This document shows positions 1 to 8,690 of a stretch of 64,000 bases of DNA, one piece after another; position 1 is the first letter of the stretch, and each line of letters starts with the position of its first letter. The notes beneath the pieces were generated by a model. It did not search any database and was not told where the DNA came from. It saw nothing but the letters and a program-made list of their open reading frames with translations. The DNA lies in assembly GCA_019695335.1 (NCBI GenBank), contig JAIBAF010000009.1, positions 1 to 64,000 on the forward strand, given 5' to 3'. Made by a program: the position numbers and the translations under genes. This DNA comes from a bacterium (GTDB lineage Bacteria > CLD3 > SB21).

Positions 1-2
1 GA

Positions 3-350
3 GAAATGTTAGGAAACAATTTGACGGGATGGGTTCCATCCTCCGGAATTGGTTTGCTGGCCGTGTCGGCGCTCGTTGCGATCATGACGTCGGAATTTAC
101 ATCCAACGTATCGTCGGCCAATATGGTGGTGCCGGTCATCATTCTGCTTTCCGGGGCGAACGGCTTTCCGGCCGCAATCGCAGCAACGATGGCAGCTTCA
201 CTTGGGTTTATGCTGCCAATTTCTACTCCGACGAATGCGATCGTCTACAGTTCAGGCTATATCCCGCTCGGACGCATGATTCGTTACGGGGTTTTGCTGG
301 ATATAATCGGGTGGATCGTGATTGTGTGTGGCGTGATGATACTGTTGTAG
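3..350 (+). CDS. DASS/SLC13-family sodium:dicarboxylate or sulfate symporter, C-terminal end (5' truncated by window)
   Basis: Only the last ~115 residues lie in the window; the frame is open to the first base, so the true start is upstream. The fragment is hydrophobic, with three likely membrane segments. It carries the family's second substrate/Na+ site: the SN-containing segment near residues 33-40 (EFTSNVSSANMVVPV) and the later STPTN segment followed by a glycine-rich stretch and a final helix. These belong to the divalent anion:Na+ symporter family (CitT/SdcS/SLC13), inner-membrane importers of dicarboxylates, citrate or sulfate. The substrate cannot be told from the tail. It ends with TAG at 348-350. 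An 86 bp gap precedes the next gene on the same strand. Confidence 0.8.
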   Translation, partial: EMLGNNLTGWVPSSGIGLLAVSALVAIMTSEFTSNVSSANMVVPVIILLSGANGFPAAIAATMAASLGFMLPISTPTNAIVYSSGYIPLGRMIRYGVLLDIIGWIVIVCGVMILL

Positions 351-436
351 ATATACCTTTTTTGGGTTATTTTATTGGGTACGAATAACCGTTACCTTCA
401 TATCTTGCTTCCGGGATTTAGGATCATGGAGTTTTC

Positions 437-3352
437 ATGCGGTATTTTCTTTTAATCAGTTTCCTGACATGGTCTTCTTTTGCTCAAAACATTCTGCCGA
501 CATCCGGGAAAGAACGTTTATCCGGTTTTCAGAAGCGTCAGGAAATGCAAAAATATTCGCTCGTGCGGCAAGTGCCGTTCCGCTCGATCGGGCCGACGAT
601 CATGAGCGGACGCGTTACGGACATTGACGCGTCGCCGGATGATCCGACGCATTTTTACGTAGCGTATGCCAGCGGCGGTTTATGGAAAACTGTAAACAAT
701 GGGATTTCTTTCGTTCCGGTCTTCGATTACGAAGCATCCATGAGCATCGGTGATATTGCGGTCGATTGGAAGCATGGTGAAACGATTTGGGCAGGAACAG
801 GTGAAAATAATTCCAGCCGTTCGTCCTATTCGGGTACAGGTATTTATAAAAGCACCGACAGCGGACAGTCGTGGATTTTCTGCGGTTTGGAAGAATCGCA
901 TCACATCGGCCGGATTGTAATTCATCCCGGCGATCCCCAAACATTGTGGGTGGCGGCTACGGGGCACTTGTATTCACCTAATCATGAACGCGGTATTTAC
1001 AAAACGACCGACGGCGGACTTTCATGGAAACAAGTTTTATTTATCGATGATAAAACCGGTGCGATCGATCTCGTTGTTGATCCGAATGATCCGAATATTT
1101 TGTATGCGTCGATGTGGCACCGGGAACGTTATTCGTGGGATATGGTCGAAAGCGGCGCTACGTCCGGTATTTATAAAAGCACGGACGGCGGCGAAACATG
1201 GAATTGTCTGACGGTGGAAGGCAGCGGTTTCCCGACCGGTGAGGGCATCGGACGAATTGGCCTCGATATCAGCCGAGTCAATTCCCAAACGTTGTACGCT
1301 ATTCTGGACAATCAATTGCGGCGTCCGAAGGAACCTCAAGCCGATCATATTCTGACCAAAGAAACTTTACGCACGATCAGCAAAGACGATTTCCTGAAAC
1401 TCAACAACGATCAAATCAATCAATTTCTCGACGACTATAGTTTTCCCGATTATTATCATGCTGATACGATCAAAGATTTAGTGAAGGCGGATCAAATTGT
1501 TCCTTCGGCTTTAGTTGATTTTCTTGAAGACGCGAATGTGCAGCTTTTCGATACACCGGTGATCGGGATGGAAATTTACCGTTCAGATGACGCGGGTAAA
1601 ACGTGGCGCAGGACGCACGAAGGTTATCTTGAAGATACGTATTATTCGTTCGGTTATTATTTCGGGCAAATCCGTGTTGCGCCCGACAATTCAGAAAAAA
1701 TTTACGTTCTTGGCGTTCCGATCATAACGTCTGACGACGGTGGAAAAACTTTTCATTATATTGGCGGCGACAATGTGCACGTCGATCATCATGCTCTTTG
1801 GATCAATCCGCATCGTCAAGGGCATTTAATTCTTGGGAATGATGGCGGTGTTAATATCTCGTATGATGACGGTTTGCATTGGTTTAAAGCCAATACGCCT
1901 CCGGTCGGACAAGTTTACGCCATCGCGGTCGACATGGAGAAGCCGTACAATGTGTACGCGGGTTTCCAGGACAACGGCGTGTGGTGGGGACCAAGTTCCT
2001 ACAAAGCAGGATACGGATGGTATGCCGAAGGTACTTACCCATACAAAGAAGTCTATTCAGGAGACGGAATGCAGGTAGCCGTGGATACGCGGGACAACCA
2101 GACAATTTACGTCGGATACCAATTCGGTTACTATTCACGGATCAATAAAAAAACGTTTGAACAACTTCCGGTGAAACCCACGCACCGACTTGGCGAACGT
2201 CCTTACCGTCATAATTGGCAAACGCCGATTTATCTCTCGCGCCACAATCAGGATATTTTTTACATCGGTTCGAATCGCTTGCACCGCTCTCTTGATCAGG
2301 GCAAGACGTTTGAAGTTATTTCACCGGATTTGACTAAAGGCGGACGTTCCGGTGATGTTCCGTACGGAACATTAACGGTCATCCGTGAGTCTCCGGTAAA
2401 ATTCGGCATCATCTATACCGGAAGTGATGACGGGTACATACATATTACAAAAGACGGCGGTTACACATGGACGCGTATTTCCGATAATTTGCCGCAAGAT
2501 CTTTGGGTGAGTTCGATCGAGGCCTCGTATAAAGATACCGGAACGGTTTATGCCGTACTTAACGGATACCGCTATGATAATTTTGAAGCACATATTTATA
2601 TGTCGCGAAATTTTGGAAAAAAATGGGAACGCATCGGTCTTGATTTACCTGCGGAACCTGTTAATGTAATTCGTGAAGATCCGTTTAATTCAAATATTTT
2701 ATATGTCGGAACGGATCACGGCATTTATGTGTCGCTTGATCGTGGAAAAACATTCATGGGCATGTTCAAGAACTTTCCATCGGTTGCGGTGCACGATCTG
2801 ATCATTCATCCTCGTGACAGGGAATTGGTGATGGGGACGCACGGACGGTCGATTTTTGCAGCGCCGGTCGATCATGTAGAAAAACTGACGAACGATCTGC
2901 TCGAAAAACCTCTCCACTTTTTTCCAATGCGAAGCGTTGATTTCAATAAAAACTGGGGTAAGGCTCCGGATGGATGGGGGCAGCCGGAGGAAACAAAGAT
3001 TCAGATTGGTTTTTATGCTAAACAAACGGCGCCCGTCATTTTGCGTATCAAAGGCGAGGGCGATGTAGTCTTGAAAACTATCGTTGACACATGCGTGGCC
3101 GGTTTGAATTATGTTGAATACAATCTTTCAGCCGATTCAATGGCCATCGAAAAACATCTCAAAAATGTCGATAAAAAGCTCAAATCATCTGAACGGAAAA
3201 AATGGGAAATTAACCGCTCTGCAAATGGAGAATTTTATCTTCCGGTTGGAACCTATACCCTTGAAGTCGGAACGAGCGGTGTCAAAGAAAAACAAACTTT
3301 GACTATCAAATCACCGAAACGAAAATCGCGCGGTTCCGTAGAAAAACGTTAA
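437..3352 (+). CDS. Secreted sortilin/VPS10-type Asp-box (BNR) beta-propeller protein
   Basis: 971 residues with a short signal peptide (cleavage likely after SSFA, about residue 16). The body carries about ten Asp-box motifs (S-x-D-x-G-x-x-W/F), for example STDSGQSW, TTDGGLSW, STDGGETW, SDDAGKTW, SDDGGKTF, TKDGGYTW and SLDRGKTF, spread over residues ~60-780. This is the pattern of ten-bladed VPS10/sortilin-type propellers often annotated as glycosyl hydrolase BNR-repeat proteins. The last ~170 residues form a separate beta-rich, lysine-rich tail. No catalytic residues for a glycosidase can be assigned, so an enzymatic role is not supported; binding of peptide or glycan outside the cytoplasm is the family-level expectation. 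The next gene, 45 bp on, encodes a secreted peptidase, which suggests linked extracytoplasmic protein processing. Confidence 0.85.
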   Translation: MRYFLLISFLTWSSFAQNILPTSGKERLSGFQKRQEMQKYSLVRQVPFRSIGPTIMSGRVTDIDASPDDPTHFYVAYASGGLWKTVNNGISFVPVFDYEASMSIGDIAVDWKHGETIWAGTGENNSSRSSYSGTGIYKSTDSGQSWIFCGLEESHHIGRIVIHPGDPQTLWVAATGHLYSPNHERGIYKTTDGGLSWKQVLFIDDKTGAIDLVVDPNDPNILYASMWHRERYSWDMVESGATSGIYKSTDGGETWNCLTVEGSGFPTGEGIGRIGLDISRVNSQTLYAILDNQLRRPKEPQADHILTKETLRTISKDDFLKLNNDQINQFLDDYSFPDYYHADTIKDLVKADQIVPSALVDFLEDANVQLFDTPVIGMEIYRSDDAGKTWRRTHEGYLEDTYYSFGYYFGQIRVAPDNSEKIYVLGVPIITSDDGGKTFHYIGGDNVHVDHHALWINPHRQGHLILGNDGGVNISYDDGLHWFKANTPPVGQVYAIAVDMEKPYNVYAGFQDNGVWWGPSSYKAGYGWYAEGTYPYKEVYSGDGMQVAVDTRDNQTIYVGYQFGYYSRINKKTFEQLPVKPTHRLGERPYRHNWQTPIYLSRHNQDIFYIGSNRLHRSLDQGKTFEVISPDLTKGGRSGDVPYGTLTVIRESPVKFGIIYTGSDDGYIHITKDGGYTWTRISDNLPQDLWVSSIEASYKDTGTVYAVLNGYRYDNFEAHIYMSRNFGKKWERIGLDLPAEPVNVIREDPFNSNILYVGTDHGIYVSLDRGKTFMGMFKNFPSVAVHDLIIHPRDRELVMGTHGRSIFAAPVDHVEKLTNDLLEKPLHFFPMRSVDFNKNWGKAPDGWGQPEETKIQIGFYAKQTAPVILRIKGEGDVVLKTIVDTCVAGLNYVEYNLSADSMAIEKHLKNVDKKLKSSERKKWEINRSANGEFYLPVGTYTLEVGTSGVKEKQTLTIKSPKRKSRGSVEKR

Positions 3353-3397
3353 ATAGTTCCCTACATCAATTACTTTAAATTAAGTTTAGGAGGTGTC

Positions 3398-4735
3398 ATG
3401 AAGTCCAAAGTGTTTTTTGTCCTCTTGGTTTTGTGCGTCAGCCTTACCAATGTTTTTGCGCAGGATTTCAACAAACAGGAATTTGCTTCACGCAGGGCAA
3501 AACTAGCTGAAAAGATTCCGGATGGAATTGCCATTATTTTTGCCAATCGCGAACATGTTCATCCAGCTCATTTCAGACAATCTCCGGATTTCTTTTATTT
3601 CACCGGCGTGGAGGAATCGGACGCTATTTTAGTAATTAACGGTATGACGAAAAATTCGGCTGTGTTTGCCGGTAACCGGTCCGAAATCAAAGTGATGATT
3701 GAAGGCCCCGGGCTTCGCAATGAAAAAAATGCGGCTGAGAAATACGGGTTCGGCGTTTTACCGCTCGAAAGTTTTTATACCTATATGCTGTTCATGACAG
3801 GTAATGCTAAAAAAATGTATTTGCCGACCAGCGCGCAGGATGAACTCCAAAAAGCGCGCGATGAAATGCTTGAAGGTGAAATGTCCGGAATGTCGCACCC
3901 GGTTTTCGGCGGTATTTCTGAAATGCGACGCGGCATTAATAAATTACGTGAAATGTTTCCGAACCTTGAAGTTGCAGATGTTACACCAATGATCGATGAC
4001 TTACGTTGGATCAAATCGGCGTATGAAATTGATCGTCTTCGTAAAAGTGGGAAAGTCGGGGCCGAAGGCTTTAAAGAAGCCATGAAAGGAACCAAACCCG
4101 GTATGTATGAATACGAAATCGAAGCGGCGGCACATTATGTGTATAGAAAAAATGGTATGCGGGATGCCTTCACGCCGATCGTTGCATCAGGACCTAACAC
4201 TATTACGTGGCATTACGGCGATAATGACCGCCAGATGCAAGACGGCGATATTGTATTGATGGACTACGGGTGCGACTACGATTACTACACGTGCGACATT
4301 ACCCGTACATGGCCGGTGTCTGGTAAATTTACTGCGGAACAAGAAAAAATGTATCAATGCATTCTCGACGCAAGCAAAACAATAATCGCAAACATGAAAC
4401 CGGGTGTCTCCATCAAAGATCTCAAAGATGCCGCGCAGGTGGTCTATAAAAAATACGGTTATGAAAACGAATTTCTTGCCCTGGGACGTTATATCGGCCA
4501 CTTCATCGGTATCTCGGTTCATGACGTCAAAAATGCAAGCGAAGACGTCGTTTTAAAAGCCGGTGTCGTACTCAATGTCGAGCCGATCATCGAGTTTCGC
4601 GACAAAAAAATTCACATGCGTTTAGAAGATACGATTTTAGTAACCGAAACCGGATCGGAAAACTTGACGGCCGGTATTACGGCTGAATTAGATCAAGTGT
4701 ATTCTTTGATCAAACAGAAGAAGTTTGGCAGTTAA
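3398..4735 (+). CDS. Secreted Xaa-Pro aminopeptidase (M24B, aminopeptidase P type)
   Basis: 445 residues with a clear signal peptide (about 22 residues, ending VFAQ). An AMP_N domain (residues ~25-150) precedes the pita-bread M24 domain. All five dinuclear-metal ligands of aminopeptidase P can be placed: the two Asp in MDYGCDYDYYTCDITRTW (~288-300), the His in GRYIGHFIG, and the Glu in LNVEPIIEF and MRLEDTIL. The enzyme removes an N-terminal residue that precedes proline. Location is periplasmic or extracellular, unlike cytosolic PepP. The start is supported by a strong AGGAGGTG Shine-Dalgarno 5 bp upstream. It likely shares a transcript with the Asp-box protein upstream, and the transcript ends at the hairpin at 4756-4787. 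Confidence 0.92.
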   Translation: MKSKVFFVLLVLCVSLTNVFAQDFNKQEFASRRAKLAEKIPDGIAIIFANREHVHPAHFRQSPDFFYFTGVEESDAILVINGMTKNSAVFAGNRSEIKVMIEGPGLRNEKNAAEKYGFGVLPLESFYTYMLFMTGNAKKMYLPTSAQDELQKARDEMLEGEMSGMSHPVFGGISEMRRGINKLREMFPNLEVADVTPMIDDLRWIKSAYEIDRLRKSGKVGAEGFKEAMKGTKPGMYEYEIEAAAHYVYRKNGMRDAFTPIVASGPNTITWHYGDNDRQMQDGDIVLMDYGCDYDYYTCDITRTWPVSGKFTAEQEKMYQCILDASKTIIANMKPGVSIKDLKDAAQVVYKKYGYENEFLALGRYIGHFIGISVHDVKNASEDVVLKAGVVLNVEPIIEFRDKKIHMRLEDTILVTETGSENLTAGITAELDQVYSLIKQKKFGS

Positions 4736-4755
4736 TCAAGGTTTATAAAGAACAA

Positions 4756-4787
4756 AAAACGGAGTTGATATCGATCAACTCCGTTTT
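4756..4787. terminator. Bidirectional intrinsic terminator between convergent genes
   Basis: A perfect 14 bp inverted repeat (AAAACGGAGTTGAT / ATCAACTCCGTTTT) with a 4-nt loop lies in the 77 bp between the converging peptidase and acyl-CoA ligase genes. The A/T ends of the stem give a U-run on either strand, so it can serve both transcripts. Confidence 0.9.
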
Positions 4788-4812
4788 CTATTTTAAGATA
4801 TCAAAAAAATTT

Positions 4813-6471
4813 TTATGCTGAATACAAGTAACGCTTAACTTTTTTCGTTGGCGTTTTTTCAAATTCCTCAGGATGCAGATCAATGCGGCTGACCGAAATC
4901 CACGATGGCATCAGCTGATTGAGGGTCTTGCGGTTCTCTTCCATCTTGAGTTTGAGTTCATCCTCGCCCCAGCCCATTGAGTCGACCAACTCCATATCAG
5001 GATAAACCAACGCTACAAGTTTACTATCTTTGCCTTCGAGCAGAATCGATTCCGCTACCATTGGTAATGTATTGAGTTTCGATTCGACCGCTTCCGGATA
5101 AATATTATGTCCGGAAGGTCCGAGCATCATTGTTTTGCATCTTCCTTTGATATAAATGTAACCGTCTTTGTCGATCAAGCCTAAATCGCCGGTGTGCAAC
5201 CAGCCTTCGTTATCAATAGTTTTCTGAGTCTCTTCATCGTTTTTGTAATAACCGGTCATAACATTTTCGCCGCGAACCATGATTTCACCGACTTCATTAA
5301 CGGGATCCGATGAATCAATTTTAATTTCAAGAGTGTCGACAACTTTGCCGACTGAAAACATACGGAATTGATCCGACGGAATATAACTGATCAGCGGCCC
5401 GCATTCCGTCATGCCGTAACCGCAGGTAAACGGAAATTTTATTTTCATCAGGAACTGCTGCACTTCCGTACTTAACGCGGCGCCGCCGATGACAATTTGT
5501 GCAAATTTTCCTCCGAAAGCTTCCGTTAATTTTGTACGAATTCTCGAATCAATACCGTTGCCGAGCATCGGGACTTTGCGAAGGAATTCAACCGTTTTTT
5601 TATCGAGCATCGGGCGAATCCGGCTTTTGTAAATTTTTTCCATAACCAGCGGAACGGAGAGAATCAATTTAGGACGAATTTGCCTGAACGCTTCCAGAAC
5701 AATATTCGGAGACGGAATTTTATTCAAAAAAACAATATGTGCACCACAAGTAAACGGATATAAGAATTCAAATGCGCATCCGAAAGCATGTGCCAGCGGG
5801 AGGAATGAAACGATCGTTTCATGCGGGTTCAGGTCGAAATTGCGTTGAGCAAAGCGAATATTAGCGCTGAGGCTATTGAGCGGAAGCATCACGCCTTTTG
5901 AAAAACCCGTTGTGCCCGATGTATACACAATCGACGCGAGCATATCATTGGAAACCGGATTGATGGTAAACGATTCCGGGGTCAATCGGTAATTGGGTTT
6001 ATCGAGCAAATGTTCCTGCGCTTCATCGATCGCCTGGCGCACGTCGCTGTGGGATGGCGCAAATAATAACCGATAATCCGTCAGCGAAAAAATTCCTTTC
6101 AAATGCCGCATCTGGGTTTCATCGAGCTGATTAAAAATATCGTCCGCGACAAACAGAAAAACGGAATCGGAATGATTAACGATATGATGTAAATCTTCCG
6201 AATGAAAATCCGGCAAAGCCGGCACGACGGCCGCACCGTAAGTTATTACAGCCAGATAGGCCATGGCCCAGTGCGCGGAATTTTTTCCAATCAGCGCGAC
6301 TTTATCGCCTTTCTGTACATGACTCAACCGGAAAATGTAATGGAGCCAGATGATTTTTTCAGCGACGTCGCAGTAGCGCATAGTTTCTCCGCGGTAATTA
6401 CTAAATGCCGGAAGATCCCAATTTTTTTTGATGCTCTGCTCGATGTATTCAACAAGGTTTTCTTGTAACAT
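4813..6471 (-). CDS. AMP-forming long-chain acyl-CoA synthetase-like enzyme (ANL superfamily)
   Basis: 552 residues. Adenylation motifs are complete: the P-loop YTSGTTGFSKG (~residues 187-197), the A5 motif GYGMTECGP, the A7 motif WLHTGDLG, the hinge region YIKGRCKTMMLGPSGHNIYPEAVE, and the A10 lysine near the C-terminus (TPTKKVKRYLY). The family activates carboxylic acids as acyl-AMP and transfers them to CoA; the arrangement is closest to FadD-type fatty acyl-CoA ligases, although the substrate is not readable. The protein is cytosolic or membrane-associated. It is the last gene of a minus-strand series, 89 bp after the small ferritin-like gene. That gap holds a weak hairpin, so it may have its own promoter. 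Confidence 0.88.
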   Translation of the reverse strand: MLQENLVEYIEQSIKKNWDLPAFSNYRGETMRYCDVAEKIIWLHYIFRLSHVQKGDKVALIGKNSAHWAMAYLAVITYGAAVVPALPDFHSEDLHHIVNHSDSVFLFVADDIFNQLDETQMRHLKGIFSLTDYRLLFAPSHSDVRQAIDEAQEHLLDKPNYRLTPESFTINPVSNDMLASIVYTSGTTGFSKGVMLPLNSLSANIRFAQRNFDLNPHETIVSFLPLAHAFGCAFEFLYPFTCGAHIVFLNKIPSPNIVLEAFRQIRPKLILSVPLVMEKIYKSRIRPMLDKKTVEFLRKVPMLGNGIDSRIRTKLTEAFGGKFAQIVIGGAALSTEVQQFLMKIKFPFTCGYGMTECGPLISYIPSDQFRMFSVGKVVDTLEIKIDSSDPVNEVGEIMVRGENVMTGYYKNDEETQKTIDNEGWLHTGDLGLIDKDGYIYIKGRCKTMMLGPSGHNIYPEAVESKLNTLPMVAESILLEGKDSKLVALVYPDMELVDSMGWGEDELKLKMEENRKTLNQLMPSWISVSRIDLHPEEFEKTPTKKVKRYLYSA

Positions 6472-6522
6472 AGCCGTAATTCTTGTTTGATGGAATAATT
6501 CAATACATCAAAGTCAAAAGTG

Positions 6523-6545
6523 AAAAGTCAAAACTTCTGACTTTT
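6523..6545 (-). terminator. Possible weak terminator after the dehydratase operon
   Basis: A 7 bp inverted repeat (AAAAGTC / GACTTTT, 9-nt loop) within an A/T-rich stretch lies just downstream of the 80-residue gene on the minus strand, followed on that strand by further T-rich sequence. The stem is AT-rich, so termination is likely partial. Confidence 0.4.
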
Positions 6546-6560
6546 TAATTTTTGATTTTA

Positions 6561-6803
6561 TTAATAACTATAGCTCTCGCGAATGGCTTCATCAATTTCC
6601 TGTTGAGCTTTGATTTCAAGAAGGTACTCTTCCAGATCGTGCTGTTGCACTTCTTCACTGTGCGCCAGTTTCAATAAATAGGCTTTAGCCATAGGGTCGC
6701 CGGCTTCTTCGGCACAGTGACAAATAATATCATGGAATTTGTGTTCGCTGGCGATCGCTTCTTCGAGCACTTCCGTAACGGGGCGGCAATCTTTGGGTTT
6801 CAT
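6561..6803 (-). CDS. Small two-helix protein resembling half a rubrerythrin/ferritin-like domain
   Basis: 80 residues, strongly helical and acidic, preceded by a clear AGGAGG Shine-Dalgarno. The stretch AEEAGDPMAKAYLLKLAHSEEVQQHDL resembles the rubrerythrin pattern (acidic helix, GDP turn, second helix with Glu and His). Only one helical hairpin is present, so a di-iron four-helix bundle would need a dimer. Glu and His residues (EH, FH, CHC, EEVQQH) could bind metal, but the classical ExxH spacing is not exact. It starts 29 bp after the LeuD-type subunit and is probably cotranscribed with that Fe-S enzyme. I do not recognise a named family; the metal-related role is inference. Confidence 0.65.
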   Translation of the reverse strand: MKPKDCRPVTEVLEEAIASEHKFHDIICHCAEEAGDPMAKAYLLKLAHSEEVQQHDLEEYLLEIKAQQEIDEAIRESYSY

Positions 6804-6832
6804 ACGATACCTCCTTGGAAAATTTAGGCAAG

Positions 6833-7342
6833 TTAAACATAAACGGATTTACCGTGACGCTCCAATAATTTTTTTCTGACATAGGGCGTCAGGCCGCCCG
6901 CGTCCATAATGGCTTGGCGGGCAGGCGGTAAAGGAATGATGGAATAATTTTTTTTCTGCGTCGCATTGACTACTTGATTTTTTTCAACGCTGATTTCGTC
7001 TCCAAACTCCGCCTGGATATCCGGGCAAATGACCAGGTGCAGTCCGACGTTGACGGCGTTCTGCAAAAAAATCCGTGCAAAATTTTTAGCGATAACGGTG
7101 AGTTCGTGTCCTTTGATGGTTGATGCAGCTTGTTCACGGGATGATCCGCAGCCGAAATTGCTCCCGGCGATAATAATGCTCCCGGGCGGAATTTTTTTCT
7201 GGTTTAACGCTTTATTGAAATCCGTATCGTCGGCGAATGCGTATTGAGGAGTTTCCGACGGCAAGACTGTTGCCATAAAACGTCCGGGATAAATGACGTC
7301 AGTTGAAATGTCGTCGCCAACTTTGAGTACAACTTTTACCAT
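6833..7342 (-). CDS. Aconitase-family dehydratase, small (swivel) subunit, LeuD/HacB/DmdB type
   Basis: 169 residues from the ATG at 7342 (MVKVVLKVGDDISTDVIYPG). The frame is open further upstream, but the start 7 bp after the stop of the large subunit is the natural one. The swivel-domain signature GSNFGCGSSREQA and the N-terminal GDDISTDVI motif are typical of 3-isopropylmalate, homoaconitate or 2,3-dimethylmalate dehydratase small subunits. It completes the active site of the large subunit encoded immediately upstream. No leuA or leuB-type gene is adjacent, and the flanking genes encode a methylisocitrate-lyase relative and an isocitrate-dehydrogenase-like protein. A role in leucine synthesis is therefore not assured; hydration/dehydration of an isocitrate-like or 2-methyl-branched acid is at least as likely. 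Confidence 0.88.
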   Translation of the reverse strand: MVKVVLKVGDDISTDVIYPGRFMATVLPSETPQYAFADDTDFNKALNQKKIPPGSIIIAGSNFGCGSSREQAASTIKGHELTVIAKNFARIFLQNAVNVGLHLVICPDIQAEFGDEISVEKNQVVNATQKKNYSIIPLPPARQAIMDAGGLTPYVRKKLLERHGKSVYV

Positions 7343-7349
7343 AATAGCC

Positions 7350-8633
7350 TCACAATCTTGGATCGGTAATTTCACCTTTGATGGCGCTTGCCGCAGCGAC
7401 AGCCGGCGAACACAGGTACACTTCGGCGTTGGGATTGCCCATACGGCCTTTGAAGTTGCGATTGGTTGTGGACAAAGCCACTTCGCCGTCGCCAAGAGCG
7501 CCTTGATGCACGCCAAGACAGCAGCCGCAACCTGGGTTCATGATTACCGCTCCGGCCTCCATCAGTGTGCTTAGATAACCTTTTTTCATAGCTTCTTTGT
7601 AAATGCGCCATGTCGCGGGAAATATCAACATGCGTACGTTTTTTGAAATATGTTTTCCGTAAACTGTTTTGGCCGCCATTTCCAGGTCATCCAACCGTCC
7701 GTTAGTACATGAGCCGATCACAACCTGATTGATTTTTTTTCCTTCGATGGAGAAAATCGGCACAACATTATCGACGGTATGCGGGCAAGCAATTTGCGGT
7801 GGCATTTTGGAGACATCGATTTCAATTTCTTCAGCGTATTCTGCATCCGGATCGGGCTGGACGATGTCAATTTCGTCAGTGACACCAGCCGTTTCAATCA
7901 AATAACGTACGGTTTCTTTATCGGCCGGTACGATGCCGGCCGTAGCGCCCGCTTCGACAGCCATATTGCATAAAACCAATCGTCCCGACGTCGGCATGCG
8001 GCGAATGGTCTCGCCGTGGAATTCGATGACTTTGAAATTAGCGCCTTCAGCTGAAATGGCGCCGATAATATGCAGGATCAGATCTTTAGGAGTAACATAC
8101 GGAGGAAATTCACCGTTGACGGTAAGTTTGATCGTCGCCGGTACTTCTACGTTGAGGATCGATCCGAGCGTCCACACGCCGGACATCTCCGTAGCGCCTA
8201 TACCAAATGCAAGCGCACCCAGCGCGCCGTGGGTAGTGGTATGGCTGTCCGTACCGACAATGAGCTGTCCCGGACGCACGTAACCATTCTCAGGTAAAAT
8301 CTGATGGCAGATGCCGCCTTCATCGCCACGAATGTCATGAAATTTGTCGATAGTTTGTTTCTCAACAAATTCGCGAATTTTTTTCTGATTAGTTGCCGTC
8401 TTCGCGCTTTCAGCCGGAATACGATGATCGAGAATGATCGCGATTTTGGATGGATCCCACACATGCGGTTCCAATCCCGTGCCTTTGTAAATTTCATTGA
8501 ATTGATTGATCACCAATGCTGCGTTTTCGTGCGACATTGCGAGATCGACATTCGCCTCCACGACGTCGCCGACTTTGACGCTGTATTGATTGGAAGCACG
8601 CGCCAGAATTTTTTGTGCAACCGTCATTCCCAT
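7350..8633 (-). CDS. Aconitase-family dehydratase, large Fe-S subunit, LeuC/HacA/DmdA type
   Basis: 427 residues, the usual length for the compact archaeal-type LeuC/HacA large subunit. The three [4Fe-4S] cysteines are visible: Cys309 in GSCTNGR, and Cys369 and Cys372 in the NPGCGCC segment. Other family landmarks are VGTDSHTTTHGALGALAFGIGATE and the histidines of the N-terminal domain. It catalyses reversible dehydration/hydration that moves a hydroxyl group on a 2-substituted malate. A good AAGGAG Shine-Dalgarno precedes the ATG. It sits between the KRCGH lyase (57 bp upstream) and the small subunit (7 bp downstream). Substrate candidates from context are citrate/isocitrate, 2-methylcitrate or dimethylmalate; isopropylmalate cannot be excluded. 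Confidence 0.9.
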   Translation of the reverse strand: MGMTVAQKILARASNQYSVKVGDVVEANVDLAMSHENAALVINQFNEIYKGTGLEPHVWDPSKIAIILDHRIPAESAKTATNQKKIREFVEKQTIDKFHDIRGDEGGICHQILPENGYVRPGQLIVGTDSHTTTHGALGALAFGIGATEMSGVWTLGSILNVEVPATIKLTVNGEFPPYVTPKDLILHIIGAISAEGANFKVIEFHGETIRRMPTSGRLVLCNMAVEAGATAGIVPADKETVRYLIETAGVTDEIDIVQPDPDAEYAEEIEIDVSKMPPQIACPHTVDNVVPIFSIEGKKINQVVIGSCTNGRLDDLEMAAKTVYGKHISKNVRMLIFPATWRIYKEAMKKGYLSTLMEAGAVIMNPGCGCCLGVHQGALGDGEVALSTTNRNFKGRMGNPNAEVYLCSPAVAAASAIKGEITDPRL

Positions 8634-8651
8634 GGTATGCTCCTTTTAACC

Positions 8652-8678
8652 GCATGTTGAGCGAAGTCTAAAACATGC
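8652..8678. repeat. Short intergenic inverted repeat with GACTTCGCTCAA core (copy 1)
   Basis: A 7 bp stem (GCATGTT / AACATGC) encloses TTGAGCGAAGTC, the reverse complement of the 12-nt core GACTTCGCTCAA also found at 9660-9671. It lies in the 57 bp between the lyase and large-subunit genes. Confidence 0.55.
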
Positions 8679-8690
8679 TCGGATTCGGTT

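Noticed and set aside
6833-8633. Firm assignment as leucine biosynthesis leuCD
   Set aside because: The neighbouring dehydrogenase has isocitrate-type motifs and the adjacent KRCGH lyase has no place in leucine synthesis; leuA is absent. Left as family-level call.
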